Shown here in pieces: positions 8,286 to 17,226 of a stretch of DNA of 64,000 nt (position 1 is its first letter; the number at the start of each line of letters is the position of its first letter). The notes under the pieces were generated by a model. That model was not told where the DNA came from. It did not search any database and saw only the letters and a program-made list of their open reading frames with translations. The position numbers and the translations under genes were made by a program. The DNA is from Nisaea acidiphila (lineage in GTDB: Bacteria; Pseudomonadota; Alphaproteobacteria; Thalassobaculales; Thalassobaculaceae), in the NCBI RefSeq assembly GCF_024662015.1, contig NZ_CP102480.1:3590501-3654500 (forward strand). Reading direction: 5' to 3'.

Positions 8286-9446
8286 GTGTCGCATCCAGAC
8301 AGCGAGAGCGAACTGACAAGACGCGCCCTGCTGCCCGCGGGACTGCGCGACGTGCTTCCGCTGGACGCGGCGCATGAGGCGCGGGTCATCGAGGCGCTGC
8401 TGGCGCAGTGCGCCGCGCATGGCTACGACCGGGTGAAGCCGCCGCTGGTCGAGTTCGAGGCGTCGCTTTTCGCCGGTCCCGGCGCGGCGATGAGCGACAA
8501 GACCTTCCGTCTGATGGACCCGGTCTCGCAGAAGATGATGGGCGTACGTGCGGACATGACCGTGCAGATTGCGCGCATCGCGACCACGCGCCTGAAGAGC
8601 GAACCGAGACCGCTCCGTCTCTGCTATGCGGGCGAAGTGCTCCGGGTCTCCGCCAACCAGCTCAGCCCCGAACGAGAACTTGTCCAGGTCGGTGCGGAAC
8701 TGCTCGGCGGCGACAGCGTCGCGGCGGATGTCGAGCCGATTTTGCTGGCTGTTGAGGCGCTTCGTTCGATTGGAGTCCAGAACCTTTCGGTCGATCTGAC
8801 CGCGCCACGGGTGATCCCGGTGCTGCTCGGGGAAGCGGAACTCGATCCTGATACGCTTGCGGCACTCCGGGCCGCGATCGACCGCAAGCATGCCTCCGAG
8901 GTCAGCAAGCTGGCGGGTCCTATGGAGCCTGTCCTCACCGATCTGATGGCGGCTGCCGGGGCCTGGCAGGACTCTCTGAAGCAGCTCCAGTCTGTCTCCC
9001 TTCCGGAGGCGGCCCGCGCGGCGATTGATCGGATCGCATCCATTGCGGAAAGCGTGTCGGCGGTCGAGCCGGAGCTTGCGATGACCATCGATCCCGTGGA
9101 AAACCGGGGCTTCGAGTACTACACCGGATATGGTTTCAGCCTGTTTTCCCGCGGTGTGCGTGGCGAACTCGGACGCGGCGGCCGTTACCGGGTCGACGGC
9201 GGAGAAGGCCTGCGTTCAGCCGGATTCACGCTCTACATGGAAACCGTGATGCGGGCGCTGCCGGAGCCGGTGCGGCCGGACCGGCTCTATCTTCCGTTCG
9301 GGACGTCCGCCGAAACGGCCCGCGCGCTTCGCGCCGAGGGCTGGATCACCATCGCGGGATTGGACAAAGAAGGCGAACCGGCGCTAGAAGCATCGCGCCT
9401 CGGCTGCAGCCATCTGCTGAAGGACGGAGCGCCGGCGGCGCTCTGA
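8286..9446 (+). CDS. hisZ: ATP phosphoribosyltransferase regulatory subunit
   Basis: A 386-residue protein resembling class II histidyl-tRNA synthetase catalytic domains without the anticodon domain, as expected for HisZ: LPAGLRDVLPLDAAHE at the N-terminus, FRLMDPVSQKMMGVRADMT as motif 2 area, and RELVQVGAELLG, then YYTGYGFSLF and a Gly-rich GRGGRYRVDGG segment. HisZ activates the short form of HisG for the first step of histidine synthesis; hisG is not in this window. The start is GTG at 8286, supported by GGAG 8-11 bases upstream. It is followed by purA after 49 bases, a pairing common in Alphaproteobacteria. Confidence 0.9.
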   Translation: MSHPDSESELTRRALLPAGLRDVLPLDAAHEARVIEALLAQCAAHGYDRVKPPLVEFEASLFAGPGAAMSDKTFRLMDPVSQKMMGVRADMTVQIARIATTRLKSEPRPLRLCYAGEVLRVSANQLSPERELVQVGAELLGGDSVAADVEPILLAVEALRSIGVQNLSVDLTAPRVIPVLLGEAELDPDTLAALRAAIDRKHASEVSKLAGPMEPVLTDLMAAAGAWQDSLKQLQSVSLPEAARAAIDRIASIAESVSAVEPELAMTIDPVENRGFEYYTGYGFSLFSRGVRGELGRGGRYRVDGGEGLRSAGFTLYMETVMRALPEPVRPDRLYLPFGTSAETARALRAEGWITIAGLDKEGEPALEASRLGCSHLLKDGAPAAL

Positions 9447-9495
9447 ACCCGGGCCGCTCACATGCGGTCGGATCTAGAGAAAGACGAGACAGACC

Positions 9496-10788
9496 ATGAG
9501 AAACGTCACCGTGATCGGCGCCCAGTGGGGCGACGAAGGCAAGGGCAAGATCGTCGACTGGCTCTCGGAACGCGCCGATGTGATCGTGCGCTTCCAGGGC
9601 GGGCATAATGCCGGCCATACGCTGGTGATCGGCAACCAGACCTACAAGCTGAGCCTTCTGCCGTCCGGCGTCGTGCGCGAAGGCAAGCTCTCCGTGATCG
9701 GCAACGGCGTCGTGGTCGATCCGTGGGCGCTCGCGAGCGAGATCGAGACCCTCGGCAAGGCCGGCGTGAAGATCACCACCGACTGCCTCATCATCGCCGA
9801 CAACGCCTCGCTCATCCTGCCGGTGCACCGGCGGATCGACCAGGCCCGCGAGGCGGTGAAAGGCGAGGGCAAGATCGGTACGACGGGTCGCGGCATCGGC
9901 CCCGCCTACGAGGACAAGGTCGCCCGCCGCGCGGTCAAAGTCTCCGATCTCGCCGATCCGGAGTGCCTTGCGACGCGCGTCCGCGAACTGGTCGCGCATC
10001 ACAATATCTTCCTGAAGGGCGCGGGCGAGGACCAGGTCGATCCGGAAGAGACCCTCGCCGAGCTTAAGGAGATCTCCAAGACGGTTCTGCCGTTCGTGAA
10101 GCCGGTCTGGCGCGAGCTGGAAGCGGCCGTCGCTGCCGACAAGCGCATTCTCTTCGAGGGCGCACAGGGCGTGATGCTGGACGTCGATCACGGCACCTAT
10201 CCGTTCGTCACCTCCTCCAACACGGTTGCAGGGCAGGCGGCGGCCGGTTCGGGCCTCGGCCCGCGCGATGTCGGATACGTACTTGGCCTGGTGAAGGCCT
10301 ATACGACCCGTGTCGGCTCCGGTCCATTTCCGACCGAGCTTGACGATGACAATGGCCAGCGCCTCGGCGAACGGGGACGGGAATTCGGGACCGTGACCGG
10401 TCGCAAGCGCCGTTGCGGCTGGTTCGACGCCGTGATGGTTCGGCAGGCGCTGAAGGTCTCGGGCGTCGATGGTATCGCGCTCACCAAGCTGGACGTGCTG
10501 GACGGTTTCGACGAACTGAAGATCTGCGTCGGCTATGAATTGAACGGTGAGACCATCGACTATTTCCCGTCCGGTGTCGGCCCGCAGGCTGCCGTCAAGC
10601 CGATCTACGAGACGGTCGAGGGCTGGTCCGAAAGCACTTTCGGCGCGCGGTCCTGGGCGGATCTGCCGGCCAACGCGGTGAAATACATCCGCTATGTCGA
10701 GGAACTGATCGAGACCCCGGTCGCCCTGCTCTCCACCAGTCCGGAGCGCGAGGACACCATCCTGGTCCACGATCCGTTCCGCGGCTGA
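9496..10788 (+). CDS. purA: Adenylosuccinate synthetase
   Basis: A 430-residue enzyme with the hallmark N-terminal [14 protein letters not shown] loop (catalytic Asp13) and GGHNAGHT (His41), plus [11 protein letters not shown] near residue 130 and the [18 protein letters not shown] segment. It joins IMP and aspartate with GTP to give adenylosuccinate, the first committed step to AMP, in the cytoplasm. Length matches the bacterial family. The ribosome site is weak (GAGAAAGACGAG upstream). A clear intrinsic terminator follows, ending the hisZ-purA unit. Confidence 0.97.
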   Translation: MRNVTVIGAQWGDEGKGKIVDWLSERADVIVRFQGGHNAGHTLVIGNQTYKLSLLPSGVVREGKLSVIGNGVVVDPWALASEIETLGKAGVKITTDCLIIADNASLILPVHRRIDQAREAVKGEGKIGTTGRGIGPAYEDKVARRAVKVSDLADPECLATRVRELVAHHNIFLKGAGEDQVDPEETLAELKEISKTVLPFVKPVWRELEAAVAADKRILFEGAQGVMLDVDHGTYPFVTSSNTVAGQAAAGSGLGPRDVGYVLGLVKAYTTRVGSGPFPTELDDDNGQRLGERGREFGTVTGRKRRCGWFDAVMVRQALKVSGVDGIALTKLDVLDGFDELKICVGYELNGETIDYFPSGVGPQAAVKPIYETVEGWSESTFGARSWADLPANAVKYIRYVEELIETPVALLSTSPEREDTILVHDPFRG

Positions 10789-10811
10789 GGCCTGAGAGAG
10801 AGCTACAATCA

Positions 10812-10843
10812 CGGCGGATAACCCCCTTCCGCCGCTGCTTTTT
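10812..10843 (+). terminator. Rho-independent terminator after purA
   Basis: A 7-bp perfect stem (CGGCGGA / TCCGCCG) with a nine-base loop, followed by CTGC and a run of five T at 10839-10843. It separates hisZ-purA from the kinase-like gene. Confidence 0.8.
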
Positions 10844-10905
10844 CTTGCAATCTTTGCGAAAGCTTGGGAAACCCGTTGGGTTCCTGATTGAGGGGGCCTG
10901 CCAGC

Positions 10906-12906
10906 ATGGCGGACTTGGTCACGCTCAATGACCGGTACGATATCGATCCCGGTCAGCCTTTGCCAGATTATGATTCGCCTTCGGCGAAGGCATACGCCTG
11001 TCGTGATACCAGCAACAATTCGGAAATGCTGGCCCTCGTGTGTGACCCCAAGATTCCGATCCGGGTCGAGGCGATCAACGCGCTGAGGGGATTCCCGAAC
11101 CACAATCTGATGCGCGTGCACGAACATGGCGTGGTGAATTGGGCCATGACCGGCCGGCGCATGCCCGTGCTTGTGATGGACCGGCCACGCGGCGGCCGTG
11201 TGTTCGCCGGAGACAGCCAAAGCATCGAGGCTTTCGCGGACGAGGAGCTGTCTCGGGGCTTTCTGACGCCGCTGGTCTCGACCATGCGCGAAATGTCCCA
11301 GCGCGGAATCACGCACAGAAATATCCGGCCGGACAATCTGTTCTATTCCGACACCAACCGCCGCTCGGTGATGCTGGGAGAGTGCGTCACCTGTCCGCCG
11401 GGGCTCAATCAGCCGAACAGTTTCGAAAGCCTGGAATGCGCGATGGCGGATCGCACGGCGCGCGGCGACGGCAGTGTGCTCGACGATCTGTTTTCAGTCG
11501 GCGCCACTCTGCTCTGCTTGCTGACCGGCCGGTTGCCGGCGGAGGAGGCCGATCCGCAGCGGATGATTTTCGACCGTATCAATTTCGGCTCCTATGCCTG
11601 TCTCGTCGGCGGCACGCGGCTGCAGATGAACATGGTCGAGGTGCTGCGAGGCCTGCTGACCGACGATCCGCGAGAGCGCTGGACGATCCGCGACGTCGAG
11701 CTCTGGCTCGGCGGGCGCCGCCTGACGCCGAAGCAGGTCAAGCTGCCTCAGAAAGCAGCTCGTCCTCTGATGGTCGGCGGCGGTACATACGAGAACGTGC
11801 GATCTGTCGCGCACGCAATCGGTCGAAATTGGAGCACCGCCGGAGAACTTGTCCGGGGGCAGGACTTTGACAATTGGCTGCGGCGCTCCCTCGGCAACGA
11901 GAATGTCGTTGAGGCGGTGAACAAGGTGACCGGCGGTCCGAACGGTATCCAGAGCGCGCCGGCCGAAGAGGACGCGCGCCTGGTGACCCGGGTTGCCATC
12001 GGTCTCGATCCCGCCGCTCCGATCCGCCACAAGGGCTTTTCCGCCCATATCAGCGGTGTCGGACCCACTCTCGCACTCGATTTCAACAACGACGCGACGC
12101 GGCAGAAGGTGGCGGCCTTCATTGGCAGCCGGTCTGTCGGCCCCTGGATGTCGGTGCAGACGCGTTCGAAGCAGGATCTCCTGGAGCTCTTCAGCAAGTT
12201 CGACAAGCTTCCGACGCTCCTGAACAGTTCCGGGCCCGGCTATGGGCTTGAGCGAGTGCTTTACGAACTGAATGAAGACATTCACTGCATGAGCTCGATG
12301 ATCGAGCATCTCTACGTGACCGAGCCGGCCGAAGTGATCCCGGCTCTTGAGGCTGTAGCGCAGCAGGACCGCCGCCCGCCGATTCCGATGGACCGGCATT
12401 TGGCGGCGTTCCTCGGCGCGAGATCGACGGATATCGACGACCGTCTGCTCCGGCCGCTCGGCAACTCCTCTGACACCCGCCCGGCCATCGACGCGCTCAA
12501 TGTCTTGCGCCTGCTTGCCCGCATCCAGACGCTCTCGCGTAACGGGCCGATGCCGGGCCTCAGTCACTGGTTCGTCGAGCTCATGAAGCCGGCGGTCAAT
12601 GCCTTCCACAATCTGAAGGCCCGGGCCGTGGTCGAGAACAGCGTTATGAAGGCCTCGGAATCGGGTCAACTCGGCGAGATCCTGAAAATATTCGACGACC
12701 AGCGCTCGCAGCAGCGGGATCAGCAGGGCTATCAGCGGGCCCAGCAGGAGTTCACTCAATGTGCGATCCAGATCGCGCAGATGAATCTTGATCTCCAGAA
12801 CAAGGACAGTCTGGCGGCGGAAGTCGGGGAGCAGGCCGCCGCCGTCGTGTCCGGGGTCCTCGGCAGTGTGGGAACGACCGCTATCGTAATCCTCTATCTG
12901 GTATAA
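10906..12906 (+). CDS. Kinase-fold protein with degenerate catalytic motifs (pseudokinase), C-terminal membrane anchor
   Basis: The ATG at 10906, preceded by AGGGGG nine bases upstream, gives 666 residues. Residues 30-260 look like a Ser/Thr protein kinase domain: the catalytic loop reads HRNIRPDN (137-144), so the HRD Asp is Asn139, while Asn144 is kept; the DFG position reads LGE (157-159). An ASVYSLGA-like segment (LDDLFSVGATLLCLLTGRLP) follows. The middle, 280-600, is not recognised. A Gln-rich, probably coiled stretch precedes a hydrophobic C-terminus (VVSGVLGSVGTTAIVILYLV) that could anchor it in the membrane. It is probably not an active kinase. A small membrane protein gene 60 bases downstream may be its partner. 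Confidence 0.82.
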   Translation: MADLVTLNDRYDIDPGQPLPDYDSPSAKAYACRDTSNNSEMLALVCDPKIPIRVEAINALRGFPNHNLMRVHEHGVVNWAMTGRRMPVLVMDRPRGGRVFAGDSQSIEAFADEELSRGFLTPLVSTMREMSQRGITHRNIRPDNLFYSDTNRRSVMLGECVTCPPGLNQPNSFESLECAMADRTARGDGSVLDDLFSVGATLLCLLTGRLPAEEADPQRMIFDRINFGSYACLVGGTRLQMNMVEVLRGLLTDDPRERWTIRDVELWLGGRRLTPKQVKLPQKAARPLMVGGGTYENVRSVAHAIGRNWSTAGELVRGQDFDNWLRRSLGNENVVEAVNKVTGGPNGIQSAPAEEDARLVTRVAIGLDPAAPIRHKGFSAHISGVGPTLALDFNNDATRQKVAAFIGSRSVGPWMSVQTRSKQDLLELFSKFDKLPTLLNSSGPGYGLERVLYELNEDIHCMSSMIEHLYVTEPAEVIPALEAVAQQDRRPPIPMDRHLAAFLGARSTDIDDRLLRPLGNSSDTRPAIDALNVLRLLARIQTLSRNGPMPGLSHWFVELMKPAVNAFHNLKARAVVENSVMKASESGQLGEILKIFDDQRSQQRDQQGYQRAQQEFTQCAIQIAQMNLDLQNKDSLAAEVGEQAAAVVSGVLGSVGTTAIVILYLV

Positions 12907-12966
12907 ACTCGGAAATCGGAGAGGCGCTGCGGGAACTGCCCGCTGCGGAGAATATCGGGACGGGCA

Positions 12967-13467
12967 ATGGCATCAAGTTCGGCAAATGCCGCTTCGATGA
13001 AGGTGATCCTCATAACGATCGTCGGCGGCCTGATGTTGTTCACGCTGCCGACGGTGCTTGTGCTCGGGATCGGTATGATGCCGACCTTCGCCGCGATGGC
13101 GATCGACCGGCGGCGGGAGAAATACACCACGCTCTGCGTCGGCTGTATGAACTTCGTCGGGGTTCTGCCCTTTGTCGCCCAGCTCTGGTCCGAAGGACAT
13201 TCCTACGAGCGCGCCTTCGCCATCATGGCCGACCCCTTCGCCTGGCTGACCATGCTGGGGGCCGCCGGGTTGGGCTGGTGTATTTACCTGATTGCTCCCG
13301 GCATCGTCTCGATGGGGATCGCCATGCGGATCGAGCAGCGGATCGGTCGCCTGCGGAAGCGTCAGCGAGAGCTGGTCGAGGAATGGGGCCCCGGCGTGGC
13401 CGGAGCCCTCGACGAAACTGCGCACGCCGCCGAGGCCGAGCCCGCGGCGAACCCGAAAGAGGGCTAG
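12967..13467 (+). CDS. Small multi-pass membrane protein of unknown function
   Basis: A 166-residue protein with three or four hydrophobic segments (about 12-45, 57-75, 92-120), then a charged, likely coiled segment RIEQRIGRLRKRQRELVEEW and an acidic, Ala-rich tail. I do not recognise a family. It follows the pseudokinase gene by 60 bases on the same strand, and both have membrane segments, so they are probably co-transcribed and may act together. The stop is ten bases from the convergent rpoH stop, with no terminator between. Confidence 0.72.
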   Translation: MASSSANAASMKVILITIVGGLMLFTLPTVLVLGIGMMPTFAAMAIDRRREKYTTLCVGCMNFVGVLPFVAQLWSEGHSYERAFAIMADPFAWLTMLGAAGLGWCIYLIAPGIVSMGIAMRIEQRIGRLRKRQRELVEEWGPGVAGALDETAHAAEAEPAANPKEG

Positions 13468-13477
13468 GCCCGACCGA

Positions 13478-14365
13478 TCAGGACGCGGTCTCGAGGCGCT
13501 GCTCGATAGCGGCGTTGCGCATTGCTTTCTGCAGCTTCTCGAACGCGCGGACCTCAATCTGCCGGACCCGTTCCCGGCTGATATCGTATTCCTGGCTGAG
13601 ATCCTCAAGCGTGGTCGGGTTTTCCTTCAGTCGGCGCTCGGTCAGGATGTGACGCTCGCGCTCGTTGAGGGCTTCCATGCCGACCGACAGGAGCTTGCGC
13701 CGCTGCTCGAGTTCCTCGCTTTCGGCATATTGCTCTTCCTGGCTTTCATGCTCGTCCACGAGCCAGTCCTGCCACTCGCCCTCGCCCTCGACCCGAAGCG
13801 GTGCGTTCAGGGAGTGGTCCGGAGCGGAGAGCCGCCGGTTCATGTTGATGACGTCCTGTTCCGGCACGTCGAGTTTTTCCGCGATGGCGGTCACCCGTTC
13901 CGGCGACAGGTCGCCTTCCTCGATCGCCTGCATCTGGCCCTTCAGCTTGCGCAGGTTGAAGAACAGCTTCTTCTGTGCCGCCGTGGTACCGATCTTCACC
14001 AGCGACCAGGAATGCAGGATGTATTCCTGGATCGCGGCGCGGATCCACCACATGGCATAGGTGGCGAGGCGGAAGCCGCGCTCCGGATCGAAGCGCTTGA
14101 CCGCCTGCATCATGCCGACATTGCCTTCCGAGATCAGCTCCGCCAGCGGCAGGCCGTAGCCGCGATAGCCCATCGCGATCTTGGCGACGAGGCGGAGATG
14201 GCTCGTGACCAGCTTGTGGGCGGCCTCGGAATCCTCATGCTCGCGCCAGCTTTTGGCGAGCATGTATTCCTCTTCCGGCTTCAGCATCGGAAATTTGCGA
14301 ATTTCCTGCAGATAGCGGGTAAGGTTGCCTTCAGCCGTAAGCGTCGGAAGTGTCGCCTGTGCCAT
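13478..14365 (-). CDS. rpoH: RNA polymerase sigma-32 factor
   Basis: The start at 14365, preceded by AAGGGG, gives 295 residues beginning MAQATLPTL. Region 2 is clear: LVTSHLRLVAKIAMGYRGYGLPLAELISEGNVGMMQAVKRFDPERGFRLATYAMWWIRAAIQEYI; the RpoH box is in KKLFFNLRKLK, and region 4 ends with LSQEYDISRERVRQIEVRAFEKLQ. It directs RNA polymerase to heat-shock promoters. Alphaproteobacteria often carry two or more rpoH genes; which paralogue this is cannot be said. The reading frame continues upstream but that part has no family resemblance. Confidence 0.95.
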   Translation of the reverse strand: MAQATLPTLTAEGNLTRYLQEIRKFPMLKPEEEYMLAKSWREHEDSEAAHKLVTSHLRLVAKIAMGYRGYGLPLAELISEGNVGMMQAVKRFDPERGFRLATYAMWWIRAAIQEYILHSWSLVKIGTTAAQKKLFFNLRKLKGQMQAIEEGDLSPERVTAIAEKLDVPEQDVINMNRRLSAPDHSLNAPLRVEGEGEWQDWLVDEHESQEEQYAESEELEQRRKLLSVGMEALNERERHILTERRLKENPTTLEDLSQEYDISRERVRQIEVRAFEKLQKAMRNAAIEQRLETAS

Positions 14366-14457
14366 ATTGTCCCCTTCGTCACTCTGTCCGGCGGTCTGTC
14401 CGAAACCGGCCGGGTGAGGGGAAACGCGCAGCAACGCTCAATGTTCCCCCGTCCGGT

Positions 14458-14471
14458 ACACTATGTAGTGT
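14458..14471. promoter_or_regulatory. Inverted repeat upstream of rpoH
   Basis: ACACTA-TG-TAGTGT, a perfect 6-bp inverted repeat with two-base spacer, lies about 93 bases upstream of the rpoH ATG and 61 bases past the rluD stop. It could be a regulator site for rpoH; no protein can be named. Confidence 0.25.
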
Positions 14472-14531
14472 TCCTCTGTGGCGATTTTAAGGCCTTGTTT
14501 ACGGCCGATTGGTCGCTGAGTGAAAACAATC

Positions 14532-15524
14532 TTATTCCCCGGTTTGCCGCAAACCCGCGATCAGGGTTTCCATGTCAGCCGGAAGCGGGCTTTCGAAACG
14601 CAGCCGCTCCTTCGTGACCGGATGCTCGAAGCCGATCACGGCGGCATGCAGAGCCTGGCGCTTGAAACCTCTCACCGCCTCCGGGTCTCCGGCCTTGGCG
14701 CCCCGTCCGTAGAGTGGATCGCCGATGAGCGAATGGCCGATATGGCTCATATGGACCCGGATCTGGTGGGTGCGGCCGGTCTCGAGCCTGCACTCCACGA
14801 GGGCGGCGCGGGTGCCGAAACGCTCGATCATCCTGTAATGGGTGACTGCCGGTTTGCCTTTCGCGGTAACCGCCATCTTCTTGCGGTTGCGCTGGCTGCG
14901 CCCGATTGCGCCCTCGATCCGGTCGGCCGGTTTTGGCGGCACGCCGCGGGTGACCGCACGATAAAGCCGCTCGATCGTATGGGCGGCGAATTGCACGACC
15001 AGCCCGTGATGGGCTTCGTCGCTCTTGGCGACCACCATGAGGCCGCTGGTATCCTTGTCGATCCGGTGCACGATTCCGGGCCGACGGACGCCGCCGATGC
15101 CGGACAGGCTGCCGCCGCAATGGGCGAGCAAGGCGTTGACCAGCGTGCCGTCGCTGCTGCCCGGGGCCGGATGCACCACCATGCCGGCCGGCTTGTCGAC
15201 GACGATCAGGTCCGAGTCCTCATAGACGACGGTGAGCGAAATCGCTTCCGGTTCCGGGTCGGCCGGCTCCGGCGGCGGCACCGCGATACAATAGGTCCGG
15301 CCCGGTTTGACCGCTTCGGAGGGGTCGGTTATCGTCGCCTCTCCGGCGCTGACGCGGCCGTCCAGGATGAGATTTTTCAACCGACTCCGGGACAGTTTCG
15401 GCACATCGGGCATCTCCGCGAGGCGCCCGGCGAGCCAGCGGTCGATGCGGTCGGTCGTCTCGTCGCTCTGCCCGGCCTCGCCGGATGCGATTTCTATCTG
15501 AAGTGTCTCTGAAGCAGGATCCAT
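14532..15524 (-). CDS. rluD: RluA/RluD-family 23S rRNA pseudouridine synthase
   Basis: A 330-residue protein with an N-terminal S4 RNA-binding region (SRSRLKNLILDGRVSAGEATITDPSEAVKPG, about 45-75) and the RluA catalytic motif HRIDKDTSGL with Asp156. VVDKPAGMVVHPAPG around 108-122 and GRTHQIRVHMSHIGHSLIGDPLYG near the end are family signatures. It converts uridines in 23S rRNA to pseudouridine; the RluD-like size and S4 domain favour helix 69. Its ATG overlaps the ATG of the divergent gene, sharing the CATG at 15522-15525. Confidence 0.9.
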   Translation of the reverse strand: MDPASETLQIEIASGEAGQSDETTDRIDRWLAGRLAEMPDVPKLSRSRLKNLILDGRVSAGEATITDPSEAVKPGRTYCIAVPPPEPADPEPEAISLTVVYEDSDLIVVDKPAGMVVHPAPGSSDGTLVNALLAHCGGSLSGIGGVRRPGIVHRIDKDTSGLMVVAKSDEAHHGLVVQFAAHTIERLYRAVTRGVPPKPADRIEGAIGRSQRNRKKMAVTAKGKPAVTHYRMIERFGTRAALVECRLETGRTHQIRVHMSHIGHSLIGDPLYGRGAKAGDPEAVRGFKRQALHAAVIGFEHPVTKERLRFESPLPADMETLIAGLRQTGE

Positions 15525-15933
15525 GGCCGCGAAGCTACCCGATAGCGATGAAAATCAGAAGGCGGCAGAACCCGCCTGGCTGCTGCCCGTGAAAATCGCC
15601 GTCGTTGTGATGGGGATCATGATCTTCGTCGGGCTCGGCGTGATCGCCTACACCATCGCGACCCGCCTTGCCGGGAGCGGCGACCAGGAGGTCGCCGAAG
15701 CGCCGGTCGTGGCACCTGCGCCCGCAGCCGGGACGACGCAGCCGGTCGCGACCCCGTTCGGGACTGTGCACATCACCGTTCCGCGGGGCGGCCGCCTCGG
15801 CGCGGCGCAGTTCGACGACGGTCGCATGATCCTGCAGATGAACCTTCCGAACCGGAAGATCCGCCTGCTTGTCTTCGATCTGGCGACCGGGAAGGAACTC
15901 GGTGCCTTCGAGCTTGCCCCGGCGAATAACTGA
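15523..15933 (+). CDS. Small single-pass membrane protein (DUF6476-like)
   Basis: A 136-residue protein: a polar N-terminus, one transmembrane helix (about 20-47), an Ala/Pro-rich linker, and a C-terminal domain of about 55 residues with VPRGGRLGAAQFDDGRMILQ and LVFDLATGKELG. The same domain, without the anchor, is encoded by the next gene. The topology suggests a periplasmic or cytoplasmic small beta domain on a membrane tether. Function is unknown; I recall related small proteins in Alphaproteobacteria under DUF6476 but could not check. Confidence 0.7.
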   Translation: MAAKLPDSDENQKAAEPAWLLPVKIAVVVMGIMIFVGLGVIAYTIATRLAGSGDQEVAEAPVVAPAPAAGTTQPVATPFGTVHITVPRGGRLGAAQFDDGRMILQMNLPNRKIRLLVFDLATGKELGAFELAPANN

Positions 15934-15952
15934 TCAATCGAGGAAAGAGACG

Positions 15953-16147
15953 ATGAGTAAATGGACTTCGGAAACCCTGCGGGTTGTGGTTCCGGACGGC
16001 GCGGAGCTCGGCCCGGCACAATTCCATGACGGCAAGATGATCCTGCAGGTCAATGACAAGGGCGAGACCGTCCGGCTGATCGTGATCGATCTTGCGACCG
16101 GCGAGCCTCTCGGCAACGTGGCGATGATCCCGGAAAGCAAGGCATGA
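15953..16147 (+). CDS. 64-aa soluble paralogue of the preceding membrane protein domain
   Basis: An ATG at 15953 with a strong GAGGAAAG ribosome site gives 64 residues, MSKWTSETLRVVV to the end. It aligns with the C-terminal domain of the gene just upstream: VPDGAELGPAQFHDGKMILQV against VPRGGRLGAAQFDDGRMILQM, and VIDLATGEPLG against VFDLATGKELG. It has no membrane segment. The stop overlaps the threonine aldolase start (ATGA). The frame stays open upstream to 15869 but that part overlaps the previous gene and has no ribosome site. Confidence 0.75.
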   Translation: MSKWTSETLRVVVPDGAELGPAQFHDGKMILQVNDKGETVRLIVIDLATGEPLGNVAMIPESKA

Positions 16148-17226
16148 GTGCGCAATCCAACAGCTGGAGAGTCAATTTCGCCAGCGATAATGTCGGCGGC
16201 GCGGCACCGGAGATCGTCGCGGCTCTGGCAGAGGCGGCAGACGGTTTCGCCATGCCTTACGGCAATGACGATCTGACGGAGAAATTCCGCGCCTTGGCGG
16301 CGGAGACTTTCGAGACCGAACTCGCGGCCTATCCTGTCGCGACCGGGACCGCGGCCAACTCGATTGCCCTCGCCACGCTCGCGCCGCCCTACGGGGTGAT
16401 TTACTGCCACGAGGGTGCGCATATCGAGGAAGATGAGTGCGCGGCGCCGGAATTTTATATCGGTGGCGGCAAGCTCACCTTGCTCGGCGGGGCCGATGGC
16501 AAGTTCTCGGCCGGGGATCTGAAGGCCAAGCTCGGCGATCCGAGCGCGGCCGCGGCTGTGCACCATGCCCAGCCGGCCGCGGTCAGCATCAGCCAGCTGA
16601 CGGAGAAGGGGACAGCCTACACGCTCGAAGAGATACGGGCGATCGCCGACGTCGCCCACGCTCACGGGTTGAGGCTGCATATGGATGGCGCCCGTTTTGC
16701 CAACGCGGTGAATGCGCTCGGTTGCTCGCCGGCGGAAGCGAGCTGGAAGTCCGGGGTCGATGTGCTCTCCTTCGGCGCCACCAAGAACGGCGCCTTTGCG
16801 GCGGAGGCGGTGATCTTCTTCGACCCGGCACTGGCGAAGGATATCGAGTTCCGTCGCAAGCGCGGCGGTCATCTCTTTTCCAAGATGCGTTTCCTCTCGG
16901 CCCAGCTCTGCGCCTATCTTGAGAACGAAAACTGGCTGCGCTATGGGGCAAACGCCAATGGCGCGGCGAAAGCGTTGGCTGACGGACTCCGAAATGTCGA
17001 CGGCGTTGAGCTGCTTCATCCGGTTGACGGCAACGAGATCTTCGCCCGCATTTCCGCTTCCGTGCATCAGGCGCTGCGCGCCGCGGGTTGCCAGTACTAT
17101 GCCTTCGGCGAGGCGCCGGATGGCTCGGTCGGTATCCGCCTCGTCACTGCCTTTAATACGGGCGATGCGGAGACCGGCCATTTCCTCGAGGCCGCGCGTG
17201 CCGGAGCCAAGGGAGCGGCGGCATGA
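16144..17226 (+). CDS. Low-specificity threonine aldolase
   Basis: A 360-residue fold-type I PLP enzyme of the threonine aldolase family. The PLP lysine is Lys214 in SFGATKNGAF, the ring-stacking Asp is Asp181 in LHMDGARFANA, and HEGAHIEEDECAA with the phosphate-binding ATGTAANSIAL fit the family. It should cleave threonine or another beta-hydroxy amino acid to glycine and an aldehyde. It is coupled by ATGA overlaps to the small paralogue upstream and the CoA-transferase downstream, which suggests that its aldehyde or glycine product, or a hydroxy amino acid substrate, belongs to a pathway shared with those enzymes. Confidence 0.88.
   Translation: MSAQSNSWRVNFASDNVGGAAPEIVAALAEAADGFAMPYGNDDLTEKFRALAAETFETELAAYPVATGTAANSIALATLAPPYGVIYCHEGAHIEEDECAAPEFYIGGGKLTLLGGADGKFSAGDLKAKLGDPSAAAAVHHAQPAAVSISQLTEKGTAYTLEEIRAIADVAHAHGLRLHMDGARFANAVNALGCSPAEASWKSGVDVLSFGATKNGAFAAEAVIFFDPALAKDIEFRRKRGGHLFSKMRFLSAQLCAYLENENWLRYGANANGAAKALADGLRNVDGVELLHPVDGNEIFARISASVHQALRAAGCQYYAFGEAPDGSVGIRLVTAFNTGDAETGHFLEAARAGAKGAAA

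Noticed and set aside
7686-8891. 401-codon minus-strand frame covering marR and hisZ
   Set aside because: It overlaps two well-supported genes and has no recognisable motif.
9346-11316. 656-codon minus-strand frame opposite purA
   Set aside because: It is antisense to purA and the pseudokinase gene and has the biased composition of a shadow frame.
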